A DNA stretch of 64,000 nt, taken from assembly GCA_038142005.1 (NCBI GenBank), contig JAYQJE010000004.1, positions 178,030-242,029 of the forward strand, in the 5' to 3' direction. The stretch comes from SHAN690 sp023262195. Its GTDB lineage: Bacteria; Bacteroidota; Bacteroidia; Flavobacteriales_G; Salibacteraceae. This document shows, in pieces, positions 55,864 through 64,000 of this stretch. A model generated the notes under the pieces. It saw nothing but the letters and a program-made list of their open reading frames with translations, was not told where the DNA came from and made no database searches. Within the stretch, counting starts at the first letter, position 1. Each line of letters starts with the position of its first letter. The position numbers were made by a program, and so were the translations under genes.

Positions 55864-57044
55864 CTAATCTGAAATTGTGTATAGAAAATTGCAAATCTCC
55901 AAAGATTTTTGTTGATACGTTAGTTTTCGAAACGCGAATTCATTCGTTAATTGGGAAATAGTGACCGTATTCGCCAAATTGTAGTACCATTCTACAACAT
56001 TCTCAAAATCAATTCGACTATCATTATTTTTCACGCGGAAGACAAAACTGGATTCTTCATCAAGATCTGTATCATTATATGCAAGTAATACCGGTAAACC
56101 ACTCGCCAAATATTCTCGCACCTTTAGTGTGCATGCTTCTTCCATATTTTTTTTGTAGAGCGCTAAAGTTGAAATTCCGATGTGATAGTTAGATAATCTA
56201 GTCGAAATGTCTTGTGGATTTACGCGATCAACAAAATTTAATTCAAAATTTGGTCCATCTAATCTTTCTGAACTTATACCATAAACATCAACTAATAGCT
56301 TAGTTTTTCCACGATAACTTTTCAAGCTATTTTCTAACCGATCTATTCCGTTCCATTCACTGGAGGTCCCCGCGAGAAAAACGCATCGCAGGGCTTCGTT
56401 TGGATTCCACTTATACCGCTGGTCCGTGATCTTTTTCACTTTGACTCCATTCGTAATGACGCGAATTTTCTGCTTATCAAAACCCAATGCCAGATATAAA
56501 TTTTCGAGCTCAACGGTAACTGCGATGATGCCATTTACAAACTTTAAACTCTTCCTTCGATATTGAAGTTCCTTTCGAGCTTCCATATTGTACCAAGCAC
56601 CATGCTTGTTCGCCTTCATATTCAATTCTGAAGAAATATTAGTATTACTTTCCAGCACTACTTTAAACTTCGACTGACACCTTTTTAGAAAGGCAACCCC
56701 AGATTTCGACATCGCAAAATCGCGCATAATCAGGAAGTCTGCGTCTATTTTCCCAATGACACGAGTCAGTGTATCAAATTTCCGTCTAAGCTCATTCTCG
56801 TATTTAATAGACCAAAATATCTTTTGATTTAAGAGCATAAATTGAGATGATCCTGTATCTATTCGAACAAATGAAACCCTACAATTCAAACCAGAATAGG
56901 CCTTTGTATCAATCTTATTTCCAAAAAGATTGCCTCGATTTGTATGGTTTCTGGCTGCTCCAAAATTGCATTCAACTTTGATACGATCTTGGATAGAACA
57001 CCCAGAGATTTTGATACATCTGGATGTACAAATAGCAATTTCAT
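55864..57044 (-). CDS. GT4-like glycosyltransferase (frameshifted near the N-terminus)
   Basis: The open piece 55864-56889 lacks a natural start. Correcting the A/T run 56923-56927 extends it to the ATG at 57044: MKLLFVHPDVSKSLGVLSKIVSKLNAIL...IEAIFFGNKIDTKAYSGLNCRVSF. GT-B features: DFLIMRDFAMSKSGVAFL, GIIAVTVELENLYLALGFDKQKIRVITNGV, CVFLAGTSSEWNGIDRLENSL, ISTLALYKKNMEEACTLKVREYLASGLPVLLAY (CTLKVREY variant of the acidic motif). About 393 residues. It follows the deacetylase by 10 bp. Confidence 0.75.
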
Positions 57045-57054
57045 CGCAAAGAGT

Positions 57055-58100
57055 TTAATAATTCAGTCTGCGTCCTAAAAAATTGTTCTTTTCATACCAA
57101 TCTACTAGCTCATTGGCGGTGCAAAACCATGCCTTATCAGAAATCATCGAATCCACTATCTGTTCAAAATCCTCTAGTTTTCTTCCGTTAAAATTTGTGT
57201 TGTGCCACAGCAGGGTAAACACCCCAGAAACCTTAGCCACCTTTTCAATCATCTTCTTTGCCACATCTAATGTTTCTGCAGAAGACAAATTCATGTATTT
57301 ATACAATGTCTGATCCATCATGATCAAAGGAATTTCAACCAATCTGAAGAATGAATCATTTTGGTGATTGTAAGGCCTAAATGGATGTGCCATCCCATTC
57401 CTAAACCCTGTTGTCTCGGCAAATCCTAATGTTGAGTCAGTCCTAAAACCTGCAGACTCCATCAATTCGAAGGATTTCAGATTAAACTTTAAAAAATGAT
57501 TTCTATAACCAACTCTTTTCAATCCAATATTTCGCTTAAGCTCATGAAGCTGAGATTGCATATCTACAAGAGATTTATATGCTGTGTGCCCACCATGCAG
57601 TCCAACCTCGCTTCCACTTTCGATTAGTTTGTTGACAATGCTATATAGTTCAGAAAAATTGTAATTATAGTCTTCATCCCCTTTCTCTAGGCACATAAAA
57701 TAATAGGTTGAGGGGATTTTTTTGCTTTCAAACAATCGTGAACAGTTTCAACGGGCCATTTCAACTCGCATTGGCTATTGAGACTTGAATTAAAAGATGA
57801 GATTGTAGGAACCTTTCCTTTCAGTATAAATTTTAACAAATCTTTCAGAGCCTCAGAGAGCGGTTGAGCTTCTGTTCGCTTATATATAAAATCAATATCA
57901 TGTGATATAACGACTGCATAAGGAGCGTCATTCAGGTAAGTAGGCCTCCAACCTAATTCTAGAAGCTTTTCACTTACAATAGGTTCTGTCACATTATGAA
58001 TAGCTTGCGAGATTGGAAAGCGATCATGTTTATCTCTGAAAAGCGGATCCATTTCAGCCGAAAGACTAAATACTTGCCATAAAAACTCGTTGCTAAACAT
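57055..58100 (-). CDS. Polysaccharide deacetylase (NodB-fold, DUF7033-like N-terminus; frameshifted)
   Basis: Pieces 57687-58100 and 57055-57735 join with one base added at 57734-57735: VETVHDLFESKKIPSTYYFMCLEKGDEDYNY. The start at 58100 gives MFSNEFLWQVFSLSAEMDPLFRDKHDRFPISQAI. The order 'DKHDRFP' then AVVISHDIDFIYKR (the Asp-His-Asp metal motif of family 4 carbohydrate esterases) then EVGLHGGHTAYKSL (second His pair) and GYRNHFLKF fits deacetylases found in exopolysaccharide loci. It would remove N- or O-acetyl groups from a glycan intermediate. About 349 residues, no signal peptide, so a cytoplasmic intermediate is possible. Confidence 0.75.
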
Positions 58101-58122
58101 TTTTCGTTTTTTAAGACTAGAG

Positions 58123-59290
58123 CTATTTTTTTCTTTTTGTCGTTAAAAATTCGCATCGCCATTTTCGTCAAAAGACCAATAAATGGTCTGGGATCGCTTA
58201 GCAGATACATATTCGTATGGATTTTCAGATTAAGAAATCGAAGAAAAACAAAGTCCAAAGTTTCAAACCTTTTATTACTCCATACCTATTCCAAATAAGT
58301 GTCGCCAATTCATCATCTACCCAACGATAGGTTATTCCAATTTTATATTCTTCGCAATTCTCTATATCCGAACCATCAAGAAGTTTGGTTGACCAAAAAA
58401 GGAAAATTGTATCCCGCATCGATAGTGAGTTGTGTCGTACCCCAATATTTAGGATTCATTTCCAAGAAATAAAAAAGTATTTTCAGTTTTACTGTGTATC
58501 CAATCTATTTCTAAGTGGCCATTCCAATTATAATGTTTTAAAATCTGCTCCGTATACCTTCTAATTTCTGGACTTGAAATGGTTCGATTAATGATTCCAC
58601 CTCCCCCATTTATCCAAGCCGTCAGAATTCTCTTTTGACAAAGAATCCCCATTGGTTCGCCATTGACAGCAAAGCAGGTTGAATCAAATAAATCCCTTCA
58701 ATTTTTTGCTGAATTATTGGTAGGTATTGTTCTTGATAATTATTCAAAAAATGTGAATACAGGTCGGCTTTATGTCCATCAAAAACCTCAAGACCTTTCG
58801 AGGCATAAGAATCTGGAAAACTTTAATATATAGGGTGGATTGAATGGAGGTAATTCCGTTTTAAGACTTTGTAGTGACTTAACTTCAAACGTTTCTGGCA
58901 CTGGAATGCCGATCGACCTTAATTCACTATTCGAGATTGTTTTATCATGGGCGCGAAGCATTTTATCATAGTCTTCAGCAACAACCTTGACATACTTTCC
59001 TAGAAGATCCTTATTCTCTGAAATAAATAATGAATCCGCAGTACCTCCAGCAAACAGGTAATCATAATTTCCTTTTTGAAGGGTATCAATGAGTGTCTCG
59101 AGTTTTTCATCCTTGGCGAATAAAAAGACATTATTCACAAATTTTGACGCAAATTTTCGATTGAATCGATCCTCTTTGGATGAATACTCTTTTTTCGAAA
59201 AAGATCAACTTTAAAATTCAGTTTTCCTAAGCTTCGCGTGATTGCTAAGGAGTTTCTAGTATAACCATTAAGGATTAAAACCGACTTCAC
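58123..59290 (-). CDS. ATP-grasp ligase (multiply frameshifted)
   Basis: About 388 residues reconstructed across seven or so indels. The GTG start at 59290 overlaps the previous stop as GTGA: MKSVLILNGYTRNSLAITRSLGKLNFKVDLF. The N-terminal preATP-grasp half is open in 58788-59138 (NYDYLFAGGTADSLFISENK...IGIPVPETFEV...YILKFPDSYASKGLEVF after correction). The middle reads QQKIEGDLFDSTCFAVNGEPMGILCQKRILTAWINGGGG. The catalytic end, NGHLEIDWIHSK...FYFLEMNPKYWGTTQLTIDAG, has the Mg-binding E-x-N of ATP-grasp enzymes. These join a carboxylate to an amine via an acyl phosphate. Substrate unknown; neighbours suggest an amino-acid-like or amidated glycan substituent. Confidence 0.68.
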
Positions 59291-60253
59291 GAAAGAACTT
59301 TTATATAGCCATTTGCTTCATGGACTCCGCTAAACCAACTTCTATTTTCTGCATAAACGGAAAGTTCTACCTGGTTACTCGGCCATGTGGCTACCCCATT
59401 GCCCAATATCACCTTCAGCCCATTTTGATTCGCATATTCAGCATGAGCAATAAGTTCAATAATTCCGCCTTGCTTATATAATTTTAATTTCACGTAATTC
59501 ACACCGATGGACCTAGCCTTGTCAATTGAAGTAAAATCGACAATTGGCTCATCTAGCATGAATTCAGTATTTTGGAAAAATAGACACCAATTCTTTTTGT
59601 CCATCCCAATCCTCTGAATCAAGGAGCTGTTCAAAATATTCCACCTTAGTTCCCGCTATATTTTTTTGAAAATCCTCTAAAAGCAATTGCGCTTGGTCGA
59701 ATTTGTATGCTTGATTCGCATCTACCCGGATAGAACAATCAATATTAGTGAGAAAATTAAGTTTCGCAAGGGATCTTCGATCTTCGCACAAATCACCTGA
59801 CAATTTTAATTTATACGTTTTGCCTTGGCTGAACCAATCTTGCTTTATTTCATTACTCAAAAGTTGACTTGTTGAAAAAGGGATTAATGTGTGAAGATTG
59901 TCTGCCTCGATTTTTGCAATGGTTTGAAAATTAAATAAATCAATCGCTGTTAAAAGGCCTGTAGCTGAAAACGGTTTATCTTTCAAAGAGCACAATGTCT
60001 CTTTTCTCGCCACTTCTAAACTCAAACCAACTATATTTTCTGCCTGTTCTTTTAATCTAGAAAGAACGTTCACATAGGATTCATCCGAGTATCCCTCAAG
60101 AGGAACCACTTCAGCTACTCTCGACTCACCATTTTTTAATGAAATGGTTACCCGAATTGTTTGAAACTCGCACAGGTTAACGAAAGAAAGTTTATATGGT
60201 TTACTGAGAGGATAGGCACGCTCATCGACAGTGACCGAGCTGATATTACTCAT
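59287..60253 (-). CDS. Enolase-superfamily enzyme (muconate lactonizing / dipeptide-epimerase-like; frameshifted)
   Basis: Pieces 59564-60253 (229 residues) and 59287-59634 join when the A run 59576-59580 gains one base: ELVSIFFQNTEFMLDEPIVDF. The complete protein is about 322 residues. Visible superfamily marks: a capping domain (YKLSFVNLCEFQTIRVTISLKNGESRVAEVVPLEGYS), the barrel KxK base YKLKLSG, metal ligands in IRVDANQAYKFDQA, then FEQLLDSEDW, and LDEPIVDFTSIDKARSIGVNYVKLKLYKQGGI with the second lysine. Members include o-succinylbenzoate synthase and L-Ala-D/L-Glu epimerase. No menaquinone genes are near, so epimerase- or dehydratase-type chemistry on an acidic substrate is more likely. 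Confidence 0.72.
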
Positions 60254-60261
60254 AGATCGAG

Positions 60262-61260
60262 TTATGTTTTTTCAATTTTTTCAGAAAGCTTCTTTTCATT
60301 ATTTCGATATCGTTCTTCCATCATTGCTTCCCTTCTAGATAGTTTCTCATCCTCCTTATCCTTAATGGTGCTTAAAACATATCCTATTGGCTTGTATTTC
60401 AAATGATCTTGGTCTTGGGAATACATGGCTAACTTAATTTTCATTAATCTTTCACATGACTGCAATAAAAAGGTCAAAGCAATCAATTATTTCATCCTCA
60501 TTTAACAATTGGTCATTCTGAATAATTCCAACTAATGGTTTTGACAAAACGGTATGATGCCGAATCATAGAAGTTACTGCTCGGATATGCATATTCTCAT
60601 GAGCCCCAATTTCTTCAAAAACAATTGGAGCTGAAAGCGTATTACTAAGTAAATAATCACCTCTTCTGAGATACCTGGTGCGCTCTAAAAACTTCTGATA
60701 ATTGCTTTGAGTTGAATGTCTGCATCTTTTTTCGAATAAATTACGGGGATCACTCCATCTACATCTAAGAATGAAGGATGAATTTCCTTTAAATCATCTT
60801 TCTTGCTTTTTATAATGCATCTATATTCATCATCAGTGCTTACGTGCGTGGGGCATATATCGCAAGCTAGACACCTATGTATTGTTTTGGTTGTTAAATC
60901 AACAATGTCAGCATCGATGTTTTTCCCAGCAATCAAGTTCTGAATCTTTTTCAAAGCAAATCCATCAGAATCCTGTAGTATCCAAAATTGGATTTTTAAC
61001 TTGCCCTTAAGTTCATAACCTTCTCCTATTTTCAATGCTTGTGCTACCCTAGATATACGTCTTCCAGTACCCATCGTTGTAGCTAAACCATACTCATCAG
61101 ATGGCATGGTACCAATATCTCCAGCTAATCCAGTTCCTCCATATTGGGATGTGGTTTCACTATCATTACCAACACATAACATATCCACATTTAACATATC
61201 TAAAATCTGATAAATCAGTGTTGTTTCTTGGCCACCATTTCTTTTGGCACCTACTGCCAA
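60262..61260 (-). CDS. Iron-sulfur flavoprotein-like / flavodoxin-fold oxidoreductase, C-terminal part (frameshifted)
   Basis: Continues the protein starting at 61769. The open piece 60685-61260 includes the end of the first flavodoxin domain (GLAVGAKRNGGQETTLIYQILDMLNVDMLCVGNDSE). A second begins LKIQFWILQDSDGFALKKIQNLIAG and contains HRCLACDICPTHVSTDDEYRC, a CxxCxxC plus distal Cys motif like the 4Fe-4S site of iron-sulfur flavoproteins. After frame corrections near 60690 and 60476 it continues QSNYQKFLERTRYLRRGDYLLSNTLSAPIVFEEIG, then LLLQSCERLMKIKLAMYS, and ends at 60262 with a charged tail. It probably binds FMN and transfers electrons to a neighbouring biosynthetic step. Confidence 0.62.
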
Positions 61261-61280
61261 TCCAGCGTATAGTTTACCTT

Positions 61281-61769
61281 CTACAGCCTTTTTCCAATCT
61301 GGATTTTTCGAATGGATTCAATGAATGTTTGCCCGAGAGAACTTCGATCACCAAAATACACTGGTGTCGAGATTAATAAGGCATCTGCTTTCTTAAGCTT
61401 TGCTTGAATCTGATCTTCGTTTTGCACTCCCGATTCAGAATAGAATTCCGCTAGTGACAAATGATCAATTTCACAACCTAGACTATGCGCAGACCATAAC
61501 GCTGACGATAAAGCAACTTCTGAATTGCTCAAACCTTTATTACCTTTCAACTTTTTAAGGTTAGCATACATTATATCAAACGGTAGACTGTCAGATCTAC
61601 CTGATTCTTGAAAGTTTTTAAGGTGCACCTGAGCCTCCTGCTTGAGAAAAATCATAAGATCCTCTTTTGACTTTTGATTTTTGATCTCATCTATCAGCGA
61701 AATATTACCGAGCCCTCGTCTCGCATTTCTTAAACTGGCTGACACTCCTAATATTAGCGGTTTACCCAT
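61281..61769 (-). CDS. NADPH-dependent FMN reductase-like domain, N-terminal part
   Basis: 162-residue N-terminal piece: KPLILGVSASLRNARRGLGNISLIDEIKNQKSKEDLM, an FMN phosphate-binding loop of the flavodoxin fold (SASLRNAR). Then HSLGCEIDHLSLAEFYSESGVQNEDQIQAKLKKADALLISTPVYFGDRSSLGQTFIESI (STPVYFGDRSS is the typical 'SPVYFG' flavin loop). The frame breaks at IRKI; one more A gives RKNPDWKKAVEGKLYAGLAVGAKRNGG in the next part. Together the protein is about 500 residues with two flavodoxin-like domains, an unusual architecture. It starts 8 bp after the AsnB-like gene. Confidence 0.68.
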   Translation of the reverse strand: MGKPLILGVSASLRNARRGLGNISLIDEIKNQKSKEDLMIFLKQEAQVHLKNFQESGRSDSLPFDIMYANLKKLKGNKGLSNSEVALSSALWSAHSLGCEIDHLSLAEFYSESGVQNEDQIQAKLKKADALLISTPVYFGDRSSLGQTFIESIRKIQIGKRL

Positions 61770-61777
61770 AATTCTAA

Positions 61778-62665
61778 TTATTCTTCAAGATTAGTTCTAT
61801 TAACATTTTTCCAAGCTCGTTCAATAATATCGGCTGAAAAGGGGCTATTAAGCTGGATTTGTTTCTCCATTTCATTCTTTAACCCTTTATCGTCCACTAA
61901 TTCAACAAACCATTCATTCAAATCCGAATTAATCCAATGGTGAATTGGCGAAACAATTCCAACCTTACTTTTCCTCAATCTGATTTCCTCATTCATAGCG
62001 CCCTTCATGGACTCTCTTAAAATGTACTTCGTATATCCTGAATTTATTTTAAAAGACAAAGGCAATGAAAATATTGAACAGACCAACCTCCAATCTAAGA
62101 AAGGCATCCTAACCTCAACACTATTTATCATACTAGCCCGATCAAAGTTCCGAAGCAACGTTGGAAGTTTTGTTTTGAAAAATTCCACATATAACATTCT
62201 TTCTTCGAACGGATAACTGTCAAAATTATACGATTGACAGATCGGTCTATCTAATTCAAGCTTGCCAACATGTTTCTTGGTCACAAATTTCCTTAGGATG
62301 TTTTTACCCTTAAAGATCAAACTCCTCCCTCTCTTCCTTTTCAACCAACATTCGATCAATTCGTCTTGCACTTTCCGAATCGCCACTGAATCCGATTAAA
62401 GCTTCTTTATATCTCTCTGGTTTCTTTTTTGGGTCATATAGCGCATCATAAAACAAACTCGAAACCATGTTTTTATATCCATACATCATCTCATCTACTC
62501 CATGTCCGTCCAGTGAGACAGAAACACCTGATTGCTTCATCGTTTTTGTATACGAGTGAAGCCGAAGTGAGTGGCCATTTACCAACATAATCTGAAATGC
62601 GAGCATCATTTAAAATTTGGCTAGGTAGTGATTTGGTATTCGCTTCAATCAAATGATGTTTTGCA
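61778..62665 (-). CDS. Asparagine synthase-like protein, C-terminal part (multiply frameshifted)
   Basis: Second half of the synthetase domain, spread over open pieces 62491-62784, 62310-62609 and 61778-62386: HHLIEANTKSLPSQILNDARI, VSVSLDGHGVDEMMYGYKNMVSSLFYDAL (the GHGVDEMM loop corresponds to GxGGDE of AsnB), then EERMLYVEFFKTKLPTLLRNFDRASMINSVEVRMPFLDWRLVCSIFSLP and SKVGIVSPIHHW. At least three indels lie between these pieces. The Gly-His-Gly-Val-Asp variant suggests a divergent substrate compared with the AsnB at 32047. Confidence 0.72.
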
Positions 62666-63640
62666 TTAGTTGTGTAGGTAAACGCCTTTTTGAGCGAACT
62701 CCCTTTCATCGTTTTCCAAACCAGGAAATGAGATGGTAAAGGCTTCTTGTTTGCTTTGATTAATTCGTTCAACCGAACCGCCATTAAGTAAATCGTTCAC
62801 AACACTCAAAATAACACTCGAATCCAAACCTCCGCTTAAAGCTGTGCCAATTTTCACATCACTTTGCAATCTCAATTTGCAAGAATCAACCAATAATTCC
62901 CTGATATATTCAGATTGCCATTTGACATCCAATACAGGAGTATCGGTCAAGTGATCTTCAATACTCCACCATCTTTTTTGAATTATTTGAAGTGGTACGC
63001 TCAATGTTAATGAATGACCAGGAAGTACTTGATTGACACCTTCAAAAACAGTCACTCCCTCGCCTTCAAGCAACAAAGGATCATCACACGCAAGACTATA
63101 ATGTCGTTCATTTATACGTCTTCTATATCCATCTAAAAACTTAAACGCATATGTTTCACTTGCGAATGCGAACATCTTGTCTGGTAAAAATGTATAGTAA
63201 AGTGGCTTTATACCGAATCTATCCTCAGCCAAGAAAAGTTCGCTTTTACGATTGTCCCAGATCGCGAAGGCCCACATTCCATTGAATCTATTCAAACACT
63301 CCTTTCCCCATCTATGATAGGCTGCTAATACAATCTCAGTATCGGTGTTTGATTTAAATGTATAACCAAAGGATACCAACTCCTTTCTTAAATCAGCATA
63401 ATTGAATACTTCTCCATTAAATGTTATCGTCAGTTGACCGTCAGCATAGGTCATGGGTTGCTTTCCGGTTTCGCTCAAGTCTAGAATCGAAAGTCGTCTG
63501 GCCAAGCGCCAATGCCTTGTTCAAATGAAAACTGTCCAAAACCCATCTGGCCCCGGTGTTCAAGGTATCATTAAAAAGTTGAATCTTTTTCTTTCGACCG
63601 GATTGCCGCGAAGGTGCCATATGCCTGTAATCCCACACAT
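62666..63640 (-). CDS. asnB: Asparagine synthase-like protein, N-terminal part (frameshifted)
   Basis: The start is the ATG at 63640: MCGITGIWHLRGNPVERKK (Cys2 glutaminase nucleophile). It is followed after indels around 63540-63590 by RLSILDLSETGKQPMTYADGQLTITFNGEVFNYADLRKELVSFGYTFKSNTDTEIVLAAYHRWG and AEDRFGIKPLYY. The synthetase PP-loop GTALSGGLDSSVILSVVN closes this part. With the C-terminal part the protein is about 620 residues. It would hydrolyse glutamine and amidate an adenylylated carboxylate. The upstream sulfotransferase ends 7 bp before. Confidence 0.78.
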
Positions 63641-63647
63641 GATCTAC

Positions 63648-64000
63648 TCAAGGTAAGGTTCGCTGAAGAAGTGAAGCGAGTTTTTGATTCGGTAGTTCGT
63701 AAAAGTCCTCCAACTGTTTTCTGATCTTCGGATCCAGATTCGACTTATACTCTCCTTTATTGCTCATTTTTGGGGACACATGCACGGGTTTAACACCAAT
63801 GAATTCAAAGGTCCGCACCATGGTTTCTTCCCAGTTCTCATTTGCCTCCTCGATAAAAAGGGGCAGAAAATCGAGATTAAGCCGTTGAAGTTCTTCAATA
63901 TAAATGTGGTACAAACCTCTCGATATAGGCCAACCGTATTTATTACCATAGAGTTTGAGGCTATCATATATCTCTGGCATTCCAGCTTCGTCCGACAACC
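63648..64000 (-). CDS. Sulfotransferase family protein, C-terminal part (runs off the right edge)
   Basis: 116 residues visible, open to the window end, so the true start lies outside. GLYHIYIEELQRLNLDFLPLFIEEANENWEETMVRTFEFIGVKPVHVSPKMSNKGEYKSNLDPKIRKQLEDFYELPNQKLASLL has the usual sulfotransferase end: an acidic phrase for dimer/PAPS contact, 'T...TFEFIGV', then basic residues and 'L..FY...NQKL'. The PAPS-binding P-loop is not in view, so the call rests on this C-terminal pattern. Confidence 0.6.
   Translation of the reverse strand, partial: LSDEAGMPEIYDSLKLYGNKYGWPISRGLYHIYIEELQRLNLDFLPLFIEEANENWEETMVRTFEFIGVKPVHVSPKMSNKGEYKSNLDPKIRKQLEDFYELPNQKLASLLQRTLP

Noticed and set aside
57989..58258. 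A separate 89-residue protein between the deacetylase and ATP-grasp genes
   Set aside because: Its first part (NLKIHTNMYLLSDPRPFIGLL) is the in-frame C-terminus of the ATP-grasp protein after an indel, and the rest is out of frame with the deacetylase.
60262..60486. A stand-alone 74-residue gene
   Set aside because: One T added near 60476 joins it to the flavoprotein frame (DCFDLFLLQSCERLMKIKLAMYS), so it is the tail of that protein.
1..64000. CRISPR array, tRNA/rRNA genes, insertion sequences, attachment sites
   Set aside because: I saw no regularly spaced direct repeats, no cloverleaf-type gene, and no transposase or integrase motifs on either strand; reading by eye could miss a degenerate copy.

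Overview
The window looks like part of a chromosome from a marine-type member of the Bacteroidota (Flavobacteriia or Cryomorphaceae-like), though no rRNA is present to confirm this. The evidence is type IX secretion (T9SS) cargo with type A and type B C-terminal sorting domains, a PorP/SprF-family protein, a DUF6089/PorG-like barrel, a LuxC-type acyl-CoA reductase, GH92, and a WcaF/WcaE-type surface polysaccharide locus. Genes are dense and mostly arranged in long same-strand runs.

Left part (1-29.6 kb), housekeeping and envelope. In order: the tail of a probable M48 peptidase; a secreted LVIVD-repeat protein; topoisomerase IV/gyrase subunits parC and parE (minus strand); an acyl-CoA reductase; a PKD-repeat T9SS type B adhesin-like protein next to its PorP/SprF partner; two small secreted proteins; a GH92 mannosidase; a MacB/MacA-like exporter set with one ATPase, two permeases and one adaptor; then a tight minus-strand operon guaB - parvulin PPIase - lipoprotein - surA. 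This part ends with a fibronectin-like T9SS type B protein, a PorG-like barrel and a small secreted protein.

Right part (29.6-64 kb), a very large surface polysaccharide locus, almost entirely on the minus strand. It holds many glycosyltransferases, an O-antigen ligase/polymerase, WcaF acetyltransferase, an RffA/WecE sugar aminotransferase, two asparagine synthase-like proteins, three sulfotransferases, and an MBOAT plus SGNH O-acetylation pair. It also holds nonulosonic (sialic-like) acid genes: NeuB, a KdsC/NeuA-C-like phosphatase, and a second NeuB apparently fused to a SpsF-type cytidylyltransferase. At the far right is an unusual set: polysaccharide deacetylase, ATP-grasp ligase, enolase-superfamily enzyme, tandem flavodoxin/iron-sulfur flavoprotein and AsnB. 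These could add an amino-acid-like or amidated decoration to the glycan (inference). No Wzx flippase or initiating sugar-phosphate transferase was recognised in the window.

Data-quality warning. More than 40 coding frames are interrupted by single-base shifts, including essential genes (parC, parE, surA). Nearly all of those I could resolve sit in a short homopolymer, most often one base too short. None was seen between about 20.9 and 36.5 kb, and they become dense beyond 50 kb. I read these as residual sequencing indels, not true pseudogenes. I therefore describe the reconstructed proteins while giving the coordinates of the actual open pieces.
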